Shown here: piece by piece, positions 57,496-64,000 of the stretch
Layout of the letters: each line of letters starts with the position of its first letter
How positions within the stretch are numbered: position 1 is the first letter of the stretch
Source: DAOUAG01 sp034432935
GTDB lineage: Bacteria > Chloroflexota > Dehalococcoidia > SM23-28-2 > RBG-16-64-32
Direction: 5' to 3'
NCBI GenBank assembly: GCA_034432935.1
Contig: DAOUBD010000054.1
Location: 1 to 64,000 of the forward strand
Length of the DNA stretch: 64,000 bases
Notes under the pieces: model-generated
Database searches by the model: none
Told to the model about the DNA's origin: nothing
What the model saw: the letters and a program-made list of their open reading frames with translations, nothing else
Position numbers and translations under genes: made by a program

Positions 57496-57504
57496 ATTGT
57501 AGCA
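57496..57504 (-). promoter_or_regulatory. Extended -10 promoter of the RHH-Mrr_N gene
   Basis: On the minus strand TG-C-TACAAT (57504-57496), 31 bases upstream of GTG 57464. A TTGACA further upstream is only 8 bases from the hexamer, too close to be its -35. Confidence 0.55.
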
Positions 57505-57675
57505 CACGCTGTCAAGTCCCCGGATGAGACTGTCCGCCGGCCTCAGGACCGGTCGGCCGGCCCCGCGTTCGACACGCCAATAGGGGGACTCCTGAGATCG
57601 TATCGAGAGCGCAGCGGCGCCCTCAGGACACCGGTCGAAGACCTGGGCCGGAAAGCGTGGGCGGGAGGCCCACGC

Positions 57676-57729
57676 GCGGCGCGCTCCCGCGCCGGCCGCC
57701 GCTCCTGACGCCGGCTCCGGGCGCCGGCG
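57676..57729 (+). repeat. 54-bp direct repeat, copy 2
   Basis: One mismatch to copy 1 (56827-56880). Together the copies bound an approximately 795-base segment containing only the RHH-Mrr_N gene and its promoter. Confidence 0.85.
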
Positions 57730-57830
57730 CGCACCGAGCCGGCGCGCACTGAGGCGGCGGCGCTATGACGGGAAGCCTCCTCGAGCGAGCAGCGCTGGCG
57801 GGTGCAGGCTCCGGCTTCTAGGCCGTCGCC

Positions 57831-58427
57831 CTAGAGAACGTCTTTGGTGCTCGGTATCTCGCCCCCCATGCGGGGGTCGATGGCGACGGCTGCGGCGAGG
57901 GCGCGGGCCAGGGCCTTGAAGACAGCCTCGGCGCGGTGGTGGTCGTTGGCGCCGGAGAGAAGGCGGGCGTGCAGGTTCAGGCGGCCCTCCTGGGCGAAGG
58001 CAGCCAGGAAGTGCTGGATGTTCTCGGTCGGAAGCTGTCCGATGTCGTCGCGGCCGAAGGCGAGGTCGAGAGCGGCGTACGGCCGGCCGCCGAGGTCCAC
58101 GGCCACGAGGGCTAGCGCCTCGTCCATGGGCACAACGGCGTGGCCGAAGCGGGCGATGCCACGGCGCTCCCCCAGCGCCTGGTCCAGAGCCTTGCCCAAG
58201 ACCAAACCCACATCCTCCACCAAGTGATGCGGGTCACGCTCGATGTCCCCCTGGGCCTTGATGGTTATGTCCAACAGGCTATGGCGGGCCAACGACTCCA
58301 ACAAGTGGTCCAGCATCCCGATGCCGGTGGCCACATCGTAGTGGCCTCTTCCGTCCAGCACCAGGCCCACGGTCACTTCCGTCTCCCGGGTCTTGCGCGA
58401 GACCTGGGCGCTACGCTTACTTGCCAA
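57831..58427 (-). CDS. hisB: Imidazoleglycerol-phosphate dehydratase
   Basis: A 198-aa single-domain HisB, converting IGP to imidazole acetol-phosphate. The manganese-binding motifs DHLLESLARH, HHLVEDVGLVLG, DEALALVAVDLGG and NDHHRAEAVFKALARAL are all present. No histidinol-phosphatase domain is fused. The start is TTG 58427 after AGGAGAGAGCG, overlapping the hisC end by 11 bases. It is the last his gene in the window on this strand. Confidence 0.95.
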   Translation of the reverse strand: MASKRSAQVSRKTRETEVTVGLVLDGRGHYDVATGIGMLDHLLESLARHSLLDITIKAQGDIERDPHHLVEDVGLVLGKALDQALGERRGIARFGHAVVPMDEALALVAVDLGGRPYAALDLAFGRDDIGQLPTENIQHFLAAFAQEGRLNLHARLLSGANDHHRAEAVFKALARALAAAVAIDPRMGGEIPSTKDVL

Positions 58428-59523
58428 CGCTCTCTCCTATCTCCAACAACGCGTCAACCAGGCGATCAGTCTGCTCGGGCTTGCCGACGCTGATCCGCAG
58501 GCAGTTCCGCAGTGCCGGGACATCGAAGTAGCGCACGAATATGCCCTTACGGCGCAGTTCGTCCCGCACCCTTCGGGCCTCCAGCCCCCTAATCTCGCAG
58601 AGGATGAAGTTCGCCTCCGAGGGATAGGGACGCAGCCAGGGGACCTGCGCCAAGAGTTCCCGCATCCGCTCTCTCTCTGCCACGATGAGGCCAACGTGGC
58701 GCTTCAGGAGGTCCGAGTCCTCCAAAGAGGCCAGGATCGCCCGCTCGGCGGCGGCGCTGAGGCTGTACGGCACCTTGACCTTCCATGCGATGTCCACCAG
58801 GGACGGCGGGAACACCGCGTAGCCTGCCCGGAGACCAGCTAGCCCCGCCCACTTACTGAACGTCCGTACGACGATTAGGTTATCCCGGGAGTGCACCAGG
58901 TCCACCGCGCTCTCGCCCGAGAACTCGGCATAGGCTTCGTCCAGGACTACGATGCTCCCATGCCGGAGGAGCCTCTCCAGGTGCTCCCGCGGCAGGGAGT
59001 CCCCGGTCGGATTGTTGGGAGAGGCCAGGAAGATGAGCTTGGCGCCCTGGTCCAGGGCCGCCTCGACCGCTGCTACGTCCAGGCTGAAGTCCTCCCTGCG
59101 GGGCGTCTCCACCAGCCGCGCCTCTGAGACCCGGGCCAAGAACTCGTACATGCCAAAGGTGGGGGGCACATTCACCACGATGTCCCCCGGTGAGACGAAC
59201 ATGGTGCAGACCAGGGCCAACAGCTCATCGGAGCCGTTGCCCAAGACCACCTGCTCTGGCGAAACACCGGCGTACCTGGCGACGGCGTCACGCACCCGGC
59301 GCTGGGCAGGGTCCGGATAGATGTGATAGTAGGTGTAGCTGGCCAATGCCGCCACGACCTTGGGTGATGGGCCGTAGGGATTCTCGTTGCCGTCCAACTT
59401 CGCGATTTGGTCTTCAGGTATCCCCAGGCGTCGCGCCAGGACGTCGACGGGCTCAACGGGCTCGTAGCCCGGCATGTCAGCCAGGTGAGGGCGCACCAGG
59501 CGGCGGGCGTCACCGCGGCTCAT
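58417..59523 (-). CDS. hisC: Histidinol-phosphate aminotransferase
   Basis: A 368-aa class II-like PLP aminotransferase. Motifs: KLDGNENPYGPSP at the N terminus, LASPNNPTGDS, VLDEAYAEFSG and the PLP lysine in RTFSKWAGLAGLRAGY, with RISVGKPEQTDRL near the end. ATG 59523 overlaps the hisD stop (ATGA), fixing the start. It transfers an amino group from glutamate to imidazole acetol-phosphate. Confidence 0.95.
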   Translation of the reverse strand: MSRGDARRLVRPHLADMPGYEPVEPVDVLARRLGIPEDQIAKLDGNENPYGPSPKVVAALASYTYYHIYPDPAQRRVRDAVARYAGVSPEQVVLGNGSDELLALVCTMFVSPGDIVVNVPPTFGMYEFLARVSEARLVETPRREDFSLDVAAVEAALDQGAKLIFLASPNNPTGDSLPREHLERLLRHGSIVVLDEAYAEFSGESAVDLVHSRDNLIVVRTFSKWAGLAGLRAGYAVFPPSLVDIAWKVKVPYSLSAAAERAILASLEDSDLLKRHVGLIVAERERMRELLAQVPWLRPYPSEANFILCEIRGLEARRVRDELRRKGIFVRYFDVPALRNCLRISVGKPEQTDRLVDALLEIGESVGK

Positions 59524-60857
59524 GGCTGGCCTCCCTTCAGCCGGCTCTCGATGGCCTGGGCGTGGCCGGTGAGCCCCTCGGCCCGGGCGATGGCGGCAGA
59601 AGCCGGACCGATGGCGTCCACTGACGCCCGGTCCAGATGCACCAGGGTCGTCACCTTCAGAAAGTCGTGCACGCCCAGGGGCGAGGCGAAGACCGCGCTG
59701 CCGCCCGTCGGCATGACGTGGCTCGGCCCCGCCGTGTAGTCGCCCACCGACTCCACGGAGTACTCCCCGATGAATATGCAGCCGGCGTTGCGCACCTTCT
59801 GCGCCCATGATGCCGCGTCCGCCAGGTGCAGGCAGAGGTGCTCCGGCGCGAATTCGCTGGCCAGTTCTATGGCTTCAGCCACGGAGCCAACTATAACGGC
59901 GCCGCCGCGCGCTTCGAGGCTCGCCCGGGCCACATCACGGCGCGCCATGTTCGGCAGGCTCTCCTCGACGGCCCGGGACACCGCCGCCGCCAGGCCATCC
60001 GAATCGGTCAGCAGCACGGCCGTCGCCAGCTCGTCGTGTTCGGCTCCTGCCAGGAGATCGGCAGCCACCAGGCGAGGGTCTGCGCTGCTATCGGCCACCA
60101 CGAGGGTCTCGGAGGGGCCAAAGATGCCATCGATGCCCGTCTGGCCATACAGCAGCTTCTTGGCCACGGTAACGAAGATGTTGCCGGGGCCGCAGATCTT
60201 GTCGACGCGGGGCACGCTCTCAGTGCCGTAGGCAAGGGCAGCGATGCCCTGGACGCCGCCGGCACGGAAGACCCGGTCCACTCCCGCGATCTTGGCGGCA
60301 GCGAGCTTAAGGGGCGATACGGAGCCATCCTTGCGCGCCGGGGTGGCCATCACCACCTCGGCAACGCCAGCCACGCGGGCCGGCACGGCCATCATGAGCA
60401 CGGTGGAGGGATAGACGACCTCTGTGCCCGGTATGTAGAGGCCAACCCGCCGCAGGGGACGCGCCACCTGGCCCAGACCCTCGCGCTCAAAGCTGCGGAT
60501 GGAGTGCTCCAGTTGCCACTCGTGAAAGCGCCGAATCCGTTCTCCCGCCAGGCGGAGCGCCGTTATCAGGCCTGGCTCTACCTCCTGGTAGGCAGCCTCT
60601 ATCTCGTTCCGCGTCACCTCCAGGGGGAGGCCGGGCGCGCTGACACCGTCGATGGCCTCGTTATAGCGGCGCACGGCGGCGTCGCCCTCTCTTCGTACGT
60701 CGCCGAAGATGCGCTCAGCGACGCCGGCCACGCTCAAGTCTTCGCCGAAGACGCGCCGGATGACGGCACGGACGGCCGGGGGCAGCGTGGGCTCCTCGTC
60801 AAACGCGCGGCAAAGCAGGGTCTTGGCGGCCTCCTGAGCGCCGCGGACTATGCGCAT
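59520..60857 (-). CDS. hisD: Histidinol dehydrogenase
   Basis: A 445-aa zinc- and NAD-dependent enzyme for the last two steps of histidine synthesis. GLYIPGTEVVYPSTVLMMAVPA, DKICGPGNIFVTVAKKLLYG, the zinc-related GPSETLVVADSSADP and AEHDELATAVLLT, plus SEFAPEHLCLH and GPSHVMPTGGSAVF match the family. ATG 60857 overlaps the end of the upstream gene by 10 bases. Confidence 0.96.
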   Translation of the reverse strand: MRIVRGAQEAAKTLLCRAFDEEPTLPPAVRAVIRRVFGEDLSVAGVAERIFGDVRREGDAAVRRYNEAIDGVSAPGLPLEVTRNEIEAAYQEVEPGLITALRLAGERIRRFHEWQLEHSIRSFEREGLGQVARPLRRVGLYIPGTEVVYPSTVLMMAVPARVAGVAEVVMATPARKDGSVSPLKLAAAKIAGVDRVFRAGGVQGIAALAYGTESVPRVDKICGPGNIFVTVAKKLLYGQTGIDGIFGPSETLVVADSSADPRLVAADLLAGAEHDELATAVLLTDSDGLAAAVSRAVEESLPNMARRDVARASLEARGGAVIVGSVAEAIELASEFAPEHLCLHLADAASWAQKVRNAGCIFIGEYSVESVGDYTAGPSHVMPTGGSAVFASPLGVHDFLKVTTLVHLDRASVDAIGPASAAIARAEGLTGHAQAIESRLKGGQP

Positions 60858-61606
60858 TCCAGGTATTCCTTCGCGGCTTCCAGGCAGGCCCTTTCGGACG
60901 CCTCCAGGAAGGCCTGCACCCGCTGGCGGGAGAGGTAGCGCAGGGTCTCCTCCACCAGGTCGGGCAGGGAGCGAGTCAGCTCCTCCAGTTCGTCCCCAAC
61001 GTCCAGGCCGAACTCCTGGAGGTGACGGCGAGCGCCCCTCCGGAACCGGTCCCAGTCCGGCTCTGAGCTCACCAGCCCGACGATGATCTCGTGCCAGCGC
61101 CGTAGCGTCTCGCCATCGATGAACCCGATGCCCGGTTCAGCGCCACTGCGCATCACGGCCTCAAGGACGTGGCGCATCAGCGCCTTATCGCTGCGGCGCT
61201 CGGAATCCATGGAGAACTGAAGGGCACGGTCCATGATGTTGGCCCGCAAGGTGCCCCCGAGGGGAGACCTTTCGCCGAAAAACGGCCGGTACACGGTGTT
61301 TATCCAGGTCTCGTCCATCACCAAATGAGTGATGTAACCCGCTACGAAAGCCACCGTGGCGGGGTCCAGCGAGGCTGGCTTGGCCAAGGCCGGGTTGGCC
61401 TCCAAGAAGGCCGAAACGCTGCTCTGTTCCTCGAAGCAGTGAATGTCGAAGAAATGCGTGCGTTCGCGCTCCCACCGGGTGAGGATGCGGATGTCTGGGG
61501 CCGTGGAGCCTAGATAGAGGCTCCCGCGTTCATCGTCGAGCACAGGCAGGCGCAGGCGGTCGGCTACGTCCTTGGCGATGGCGGTATGCAGGCAGACGGG
61601 AGGCAT
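60848..61606 (-). CDS. Zinc-dependent phospholipase C-like protein in the his operon
   Basis: A 252-aa protein resembling the zinc-dependent phospholipase C/nuclease-like domain (PF00882 type). Conserved-looking metal-site segments are the N-terminal VCLHTAIAKDVADRL, SLYLGSTAPDIR, the THFFDIHCF stretch and FVAGYITHLVMDE. No signal peptide is present, unlike classical exported PLCs, so it is probably cytoplasmic and of unknown substrate. It lies between the double HisG and hisD, overlapping hisD by 10 bases and 24 bases after hisG, so it is co-transcribed with histidine genes although no known his enzyme looks like this. Confidence 0.75.
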   Translation of the reverse strand: MPPVCLHTAIAKDVADRLRLPVLDDERGSLYLGSTAPDIRILTRWERERTHFFDIHCFEEQSSVSAFLEANPALAKPASLDPATVAFVAGYITHLVMDETWINTVYRPFFGERSPLGGTLRANIMDRALQFSMDSERRSDKALMRHVLEAVMRSGAEPGIGFIDGETLRRWHEIIVGLVSSEPDWDRFRRGARRHLQEFGLDVGDELEELTRSLPDLVEETLRYLSRQRVQAFLEASERACLEAAKEYLECA

Positions 61607-61630
61607 GGCTGGGATCCCGGCTCAATTGTA

Positions 61631-63049
61631 TCAGACCTCTTCTGCCACCCTGGCGGCCTTGGCCAGGGCCGAGATGACTTCCTGGAACACGTGCCGCCGG
61701 GGCCCCTCGAGCTGGGCATCCTTGCGGGCGATGACGCACGTGGTGGAGCGGAATATAAGGTCGATGGCCTTGAGGTTGTTCTCCGCCAGGGTACGTCCCG
61801 TCTCGGTCCCTTCGATGAGGATATCGGCGTCTTCGGGCACGAACCCCTCGGAGGCGCCGGCGATGGGTATGATCTGGTAACGCCAGAAGTGCCGGCTGCG
61901 AGCGTAGTGATCGGCTGTCGCAGGAAACTCCGACGCCAGACGTATGACGCTCTTCCCACTCTCACGCCACGAAGCCATAACGTCGAGGATGCTGTCGGCC
62001 TGTACGCCCTGGCTGACGACAGCGCAAAGGCTGTACTGGCCCCGCTGGAGGTCCAGCACTTCCTCGACCGGGCTCGATGGAAAGGAGTAGCGGTGTTCCC
62101 AGAGGCAGTCGCGCCCGGTGATGGCCAGATCGATCTCTCCGAACGCCAGGAGCTGAGGCATATCGTGGGGGCGGAGCACCTTCACCTCGAGTCCCTCGAT
62201 GCCGCTCGCCGGCCGGCGCTCGCAGCGGGACTCGTCGTAGCCGGCGAAGGAGAGCCCTGCCGCCCGCAGGGCCGCCACCGCGTGGCGCTGCTGGTGCCCG
62301 TCGGGCACCGCCATACGCACCGTCCGGCGGGCGGGAGGCTGCACAGCTTTCGTCCCGGCGGGAGGCAACGGTGGCGGTAAGGCGACGCCATCGGACCGGC
62401 CGCGGCCGGCAGCCTGGGCCACAAGGGGGGCGACCACGGCCGCGAGATCCTTGCTGGCCAGGGCTGCGGCGTTGGCCAGCAGCCAGGCAGAGTTACGGAG
62501 CATCACGAACAAGGGATCGAGACCGAAGGTCGAGAGAGCCCTCTCGTCAGGCGCAACCGTCAGGGCCAGGTCGGCGTCCTCCGGCGGATAAGCGTCGGCG
62601 CCCCCCCACACAGCCTGTATCCGGTACCTGGGCAACCGGGCAGCCCTGGCGAAAACATCCGCCAGGTTCGGGTACTCGGTAGCTATGCGCACCAAGGGCA
62701 GGCGGGCTAAACCGGGCAAGCCGCCCAGGCCCGGGGGGCCGGCCGCGCACAGGAGGGAAGGCCCCACGCCTAGGTCGCACACGGGCAGGACCGGCTGATT
62801 GGGAAAGCGCGCCTGTATCTCTTTTACCCAGGCCAGGCTGCAGATTCCCAGGTCGTAGTTGCCCAGAGCGACCTGGATGGGGATATCCTTCTCCCGAAAC
62901 ACCCGCACGGCCACGTCCTGACGGCCGCTCACGGCCAGGCGATACGCGCGGGAGCCCTCGCCGTAGCCCTCCACACGGAGGCCAGCAGCGGAAAGGAGGT
63001 TGGCCAGAGGGGCCCGGAGGTCGCCCGCCGGCAGGGCTAGCTTGATCAC
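61631..63049 (-). CDS. hisG: ATP phosphoribosyltransferase with two tandem HisG domains
   Basis: A 472-aa protein made of two HisG catalytic-type domains in tandem, about residues 1-215 and 240-472, joined by a Pro/Ala-rich linker. Both have the opening strand (IKLALPAGDL; VRMAVPDGHQ), an R..D-P..v..G..DL segment (REKDIPIQVALGNYDLGI; RPHDMPQLLAFGEIDLAI) and a RIATEYP/RLASEFP segment. The C-terminal copy keeps the PRPP loop as GTETGRTLAENNL, whereas the N-terminal copy reads VAPDERALSTFGL, without the Thr-Gly. The active half should be the C-terminal one. Start is GTG 63049, overlapping hisZ (GTGA). Short-form HisG needs HisZ, which is encoded just upstream. No frame break separates the domains. 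Confidence 0.85.
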   Translation of the reverse strand: MIKLALPAGDLRAPLANLLSAAGLRVEGYGEGSRAYRLAVSGRQDVAVRVFREKDIPIQVALGNYDLGICSLAWVKEIQARFPNQPVLPVCDLGVGPSLLCAAGPPGLGGLPGLARLPLVRIATEYPNLADVFARAARLPRYRIQAVWGGADAYPPEDADLALTVAPDERALSTFGLDPLFVMLRNSAWLLANAAALASKDLAAVVAPLVAQAAGRGRSDGVALPPPLPPAGTKAVQPPARRTVRMAVPDGHQQRHAVAALRAAGLSFAGYDESRCERRPASGIEGLEVKVLRPHDMPQLLAFGEIDLAITGRDCLWEHRYSFPSSPVEEVLDLQRGQYSLCAVVSQGVQADSILDVMASWRESGKSVIRLASEFPATADHYARSRHFWRYQIIPIAGASEGFVPEDADILIEGTETGRTLAENNLKAIDLIFRSTTCVIARKDAQLEGPRRHVFQEVISALAKAARVAEEV

Positions 63050-64000
63050 GAGGGCGTTCCGGCCAGGGCCCGGACTACGGCTTCGACGGTGTCCCAGCGC
63101 CGTTCCCCCAGCGCGTACCCTTCCGCTGAGGCCGTCACGGCCCCCGCCGGCGCCGCCTCCTGCGCGGGTACGACCTCCACTCTACAGCCGGCGCGGCGCA
63201 GCGCCTGGGCGAGAGTGAAAGCGGCGGCCAGACCCGCCGCATTCTGGGTCACGGAGCGGATGGCGATAGCGCCTCCTCCCTGGGCCGCTGCTCCAGGCAG
63301 CAACCGGGAAAGGGCATCGACCTCCAAGGCAAACCCGGAGGCCGGGGTAGCAGGTCCTCCAGCCAGCGGCACCAAGTTGTCGTACCGGCCGCCACCACCC
63401 ACCTTCACCCCGCCAGAGCGGATGTGGAAAACCGTGCCCGTATAGTATTCGAAGTGCCGCACCAGGATGGGACAGACGCTATGGGGGATCCCCAGCGCAC
63501 TCAGGGTATCACTCACGGCAGCCAGCTCCCCTAGAGGGCCGCCGGCCTCGGGCACCGCCGGCGCTAGGGCTGACCGGAGGTTGGCGATGTACGGGCTGCC
63601 TTGGCCCTCGACGCCCAGCAGGCTCACCAGCGATAGGCTGGACCCAGGGAGCCCGGCCTCGACCTCCAGAAGGGCGGTCTCATCACCTTCGAGCACCCTA
63701 TCGTAAAGTTCCAGTTGGCGGGCGATGTCCAGACCGGCCGCGGAGAAGACGGCGCGCACGATGCCGGGGTGCGAAAGGGCGAGATCGTACGGGAGGCCCA
63801 AGCGTTGCAGGACCTCGATGGCCATCAGGATCAGCTCCACGTCGCCTTGAGGGAAGGTGTCGCCGATGAGCTCGACGCCGCACTGCCAATCTTCCCGGGA
63901 CTCATCGCCTTGGGCAAAGCGCAGAACGTTCTGGACGTAGAAGAGGCGGGCCGGGCCGCCGGCCATCTGTTCGGCATAGAGCCGGACCGCCGGGATTGTG
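63046..64000 (-). CDS. hisZ: ATP phosphoribosyltransferase regulatory subunit HisZ (5' end beyond window)
   Basis: At least 317 C-terminal codons of a class II aminoacyl-tRNA synthetase-like protein. The frame stays open to the right edge, reading AVRLYAEQ before MAGGPARLFYVQNVLRFAQ. Other class II-like segments are WQCGVELIGDTFPQGDVELI, RHFEYYTGTVFHI and GGGGRYDNLVP. The anticodon-binding part of true HisRS is replaced by a short tail, and the gene directly precedes and overlaps HisG, so HisZ is favoured over HisRS. It would activate and regulate HisG in response to histidine. Confidence 0.88.
   Translation of the reverse strand, partial: TIPAVRLYAEQMAGGPARLFYVQNVLRFAQGDESREDWQCGVELIGDTFPQGDVELILMAIEVLQRLGLPYDLALSHPGIVRAVFSAAGLDIARQLELYDRVLEGDETALLEVEAGLPGSSLSLVSLLGVEGQGSPYIANLRSALAPAVPEAGGPLGELAAVSDTLSALGIPHSVCPILVRHFEYYTGTVFHIRSGGVKVGGGGRYDNLVPLAGGPATPASGFALEVDALSRLLPGAAAQGGGAIAIRSVTQNAAGLAAAFTLAQALRRAGCRVEVVPAQEAAPAGAVTASAEGYALGERRWDTVEAVVRALAGTPS

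Larger units (their letters stand above)
57465..57830. other. Intergenic region between the RHH-Mrr_N gene and hisB
   Basis: A 366-base gap carrying the regulator promoter, repeat copy 2 and a tandem 15-bp pair CCGGCGCGCAC(C/T)GAG (57724-57738 and 57739-57753). A plus-strand open stretch ends in the repeat with the same residues as the PurS tail but has no start signal; I do not call it a gene. Confidence 0.5.

Noticed and set aside
57394..57708. Plus-strand open frame ending in the same residues as PurS
   Set aside because: Overlaps the regulator start and its promoter, has no ribosome binding site, and the shared ending is explained by the 54-bp repeat.
63046..64000. Histidyl-tRNA synthetase
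   Set aside because: It overlaps hisG directly and lacks a full anticodon-binding domain; HisZ fits better. The missing 5' part leaves slight doubt.

Overview
This GC-rich window carries about 60 protein-coding genes and no rRNA, tRNA, CRISPR array or transposase that I can recognise. It reads as a chromosomal segment of an uncultured-type bacterium, most plausibly a Chloroflexota (Dehalococcoidia-like) lineage. That assignment is an inference from several things seen together: very dense operons with 4-base ATGA/GTGA overlaps, a Ku/LigD end-joining pair, a PPOX/F420-like oxidoreductase, a fused AroK-AroB, HisG with HisZ, and an EF-P with Arg at the tip of its modification loop. No phylogenetic marker was searched, so the phylum is not proven.

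Layout. 1-4.2 kb: addB-addA double-strand-break repair helicase/nuclease genes on the minus strand (addA runs off the left edge). 4.4-8.4 kb: a small orphan gene, then a three-gene plus-strand operon (serine palmitoyltransferase-like enzyme, GNAT-like acyltransferase, SDR epimerase/reductase) that matches the gene set of bacterial ceramide synthesis; a LPG-synthase/UPF0104-type membrane protein converges on it. 9.7-17.5 kb: a membrane M28 peptidase, an alkylsulfatase-like metallo-beta-lactamase fold protein, a secreted dockerin-bearing protein, a DUF2207 membrane protein, a 66-aa basic protein preceded by a CRP-type palindrome, and citrate synthase. 17.6-26 kb: hairpin repeats, a winged-helix regulator, a catalytically degenerate DNA-ligase paralogue facing a full LigD, a lipoprotein, a MacB/FtsX-type ABC exporter and Ku. 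26-28 kb: HD-domain protein and wax ester synthase/DGAT, sharing one palindrome at their stop codons.

28-38 kb is a minus-strand run: alaS-ruvX-mltG-aroE-(unknown membrane protein)-aroC-aroKB-acylphosphatase-LysM/transglycosylase. 38.3-50.2 kb is a plus-strand run: stand-alone GlmU-type acetyltransferase, CNNM/CorC protein, dprA-topA-xer, aroQ-pepP-efp, xseA-xseB, PHP phosphoesterase and a PurN-like formyltransferase. 50.3-56.9 kb continues with two zinc-ribbon membrane proteins and purine genes (purD, purE, purB, purC, purS) mixed with cupin, PPOX and DinB genes. After purS lies a segment bounded by two near-identical 54-bp repeats that holds a ribbon-helix-helix/Mrr_N-type regulator. 57.8-64 kb is a minus-strand his operon: hisZ (cut by the right edge), a double-domain HisG, a phospholipase C-like protein, hisD, hisC, hisB.

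The shikimate genes here (aroE, aroC, aroK, aroB, aroQ) cover most of the pathway; the pur genes cover GAR synthesis, formylation, part of FGAM synthesis, the PurE step, SAICAR synthesis and adenylosuccinate lyase, with purQ, purL, purM and purK absent from the window. The features most worth a second look are the candidate ceramide operon, the dead ligase beside LigD, the tandem HisG with one degenerate half, the recurring TGCTAnnnT promoter motif often placed for leaderless transcription, and the repeat-bounded regulator after purS.
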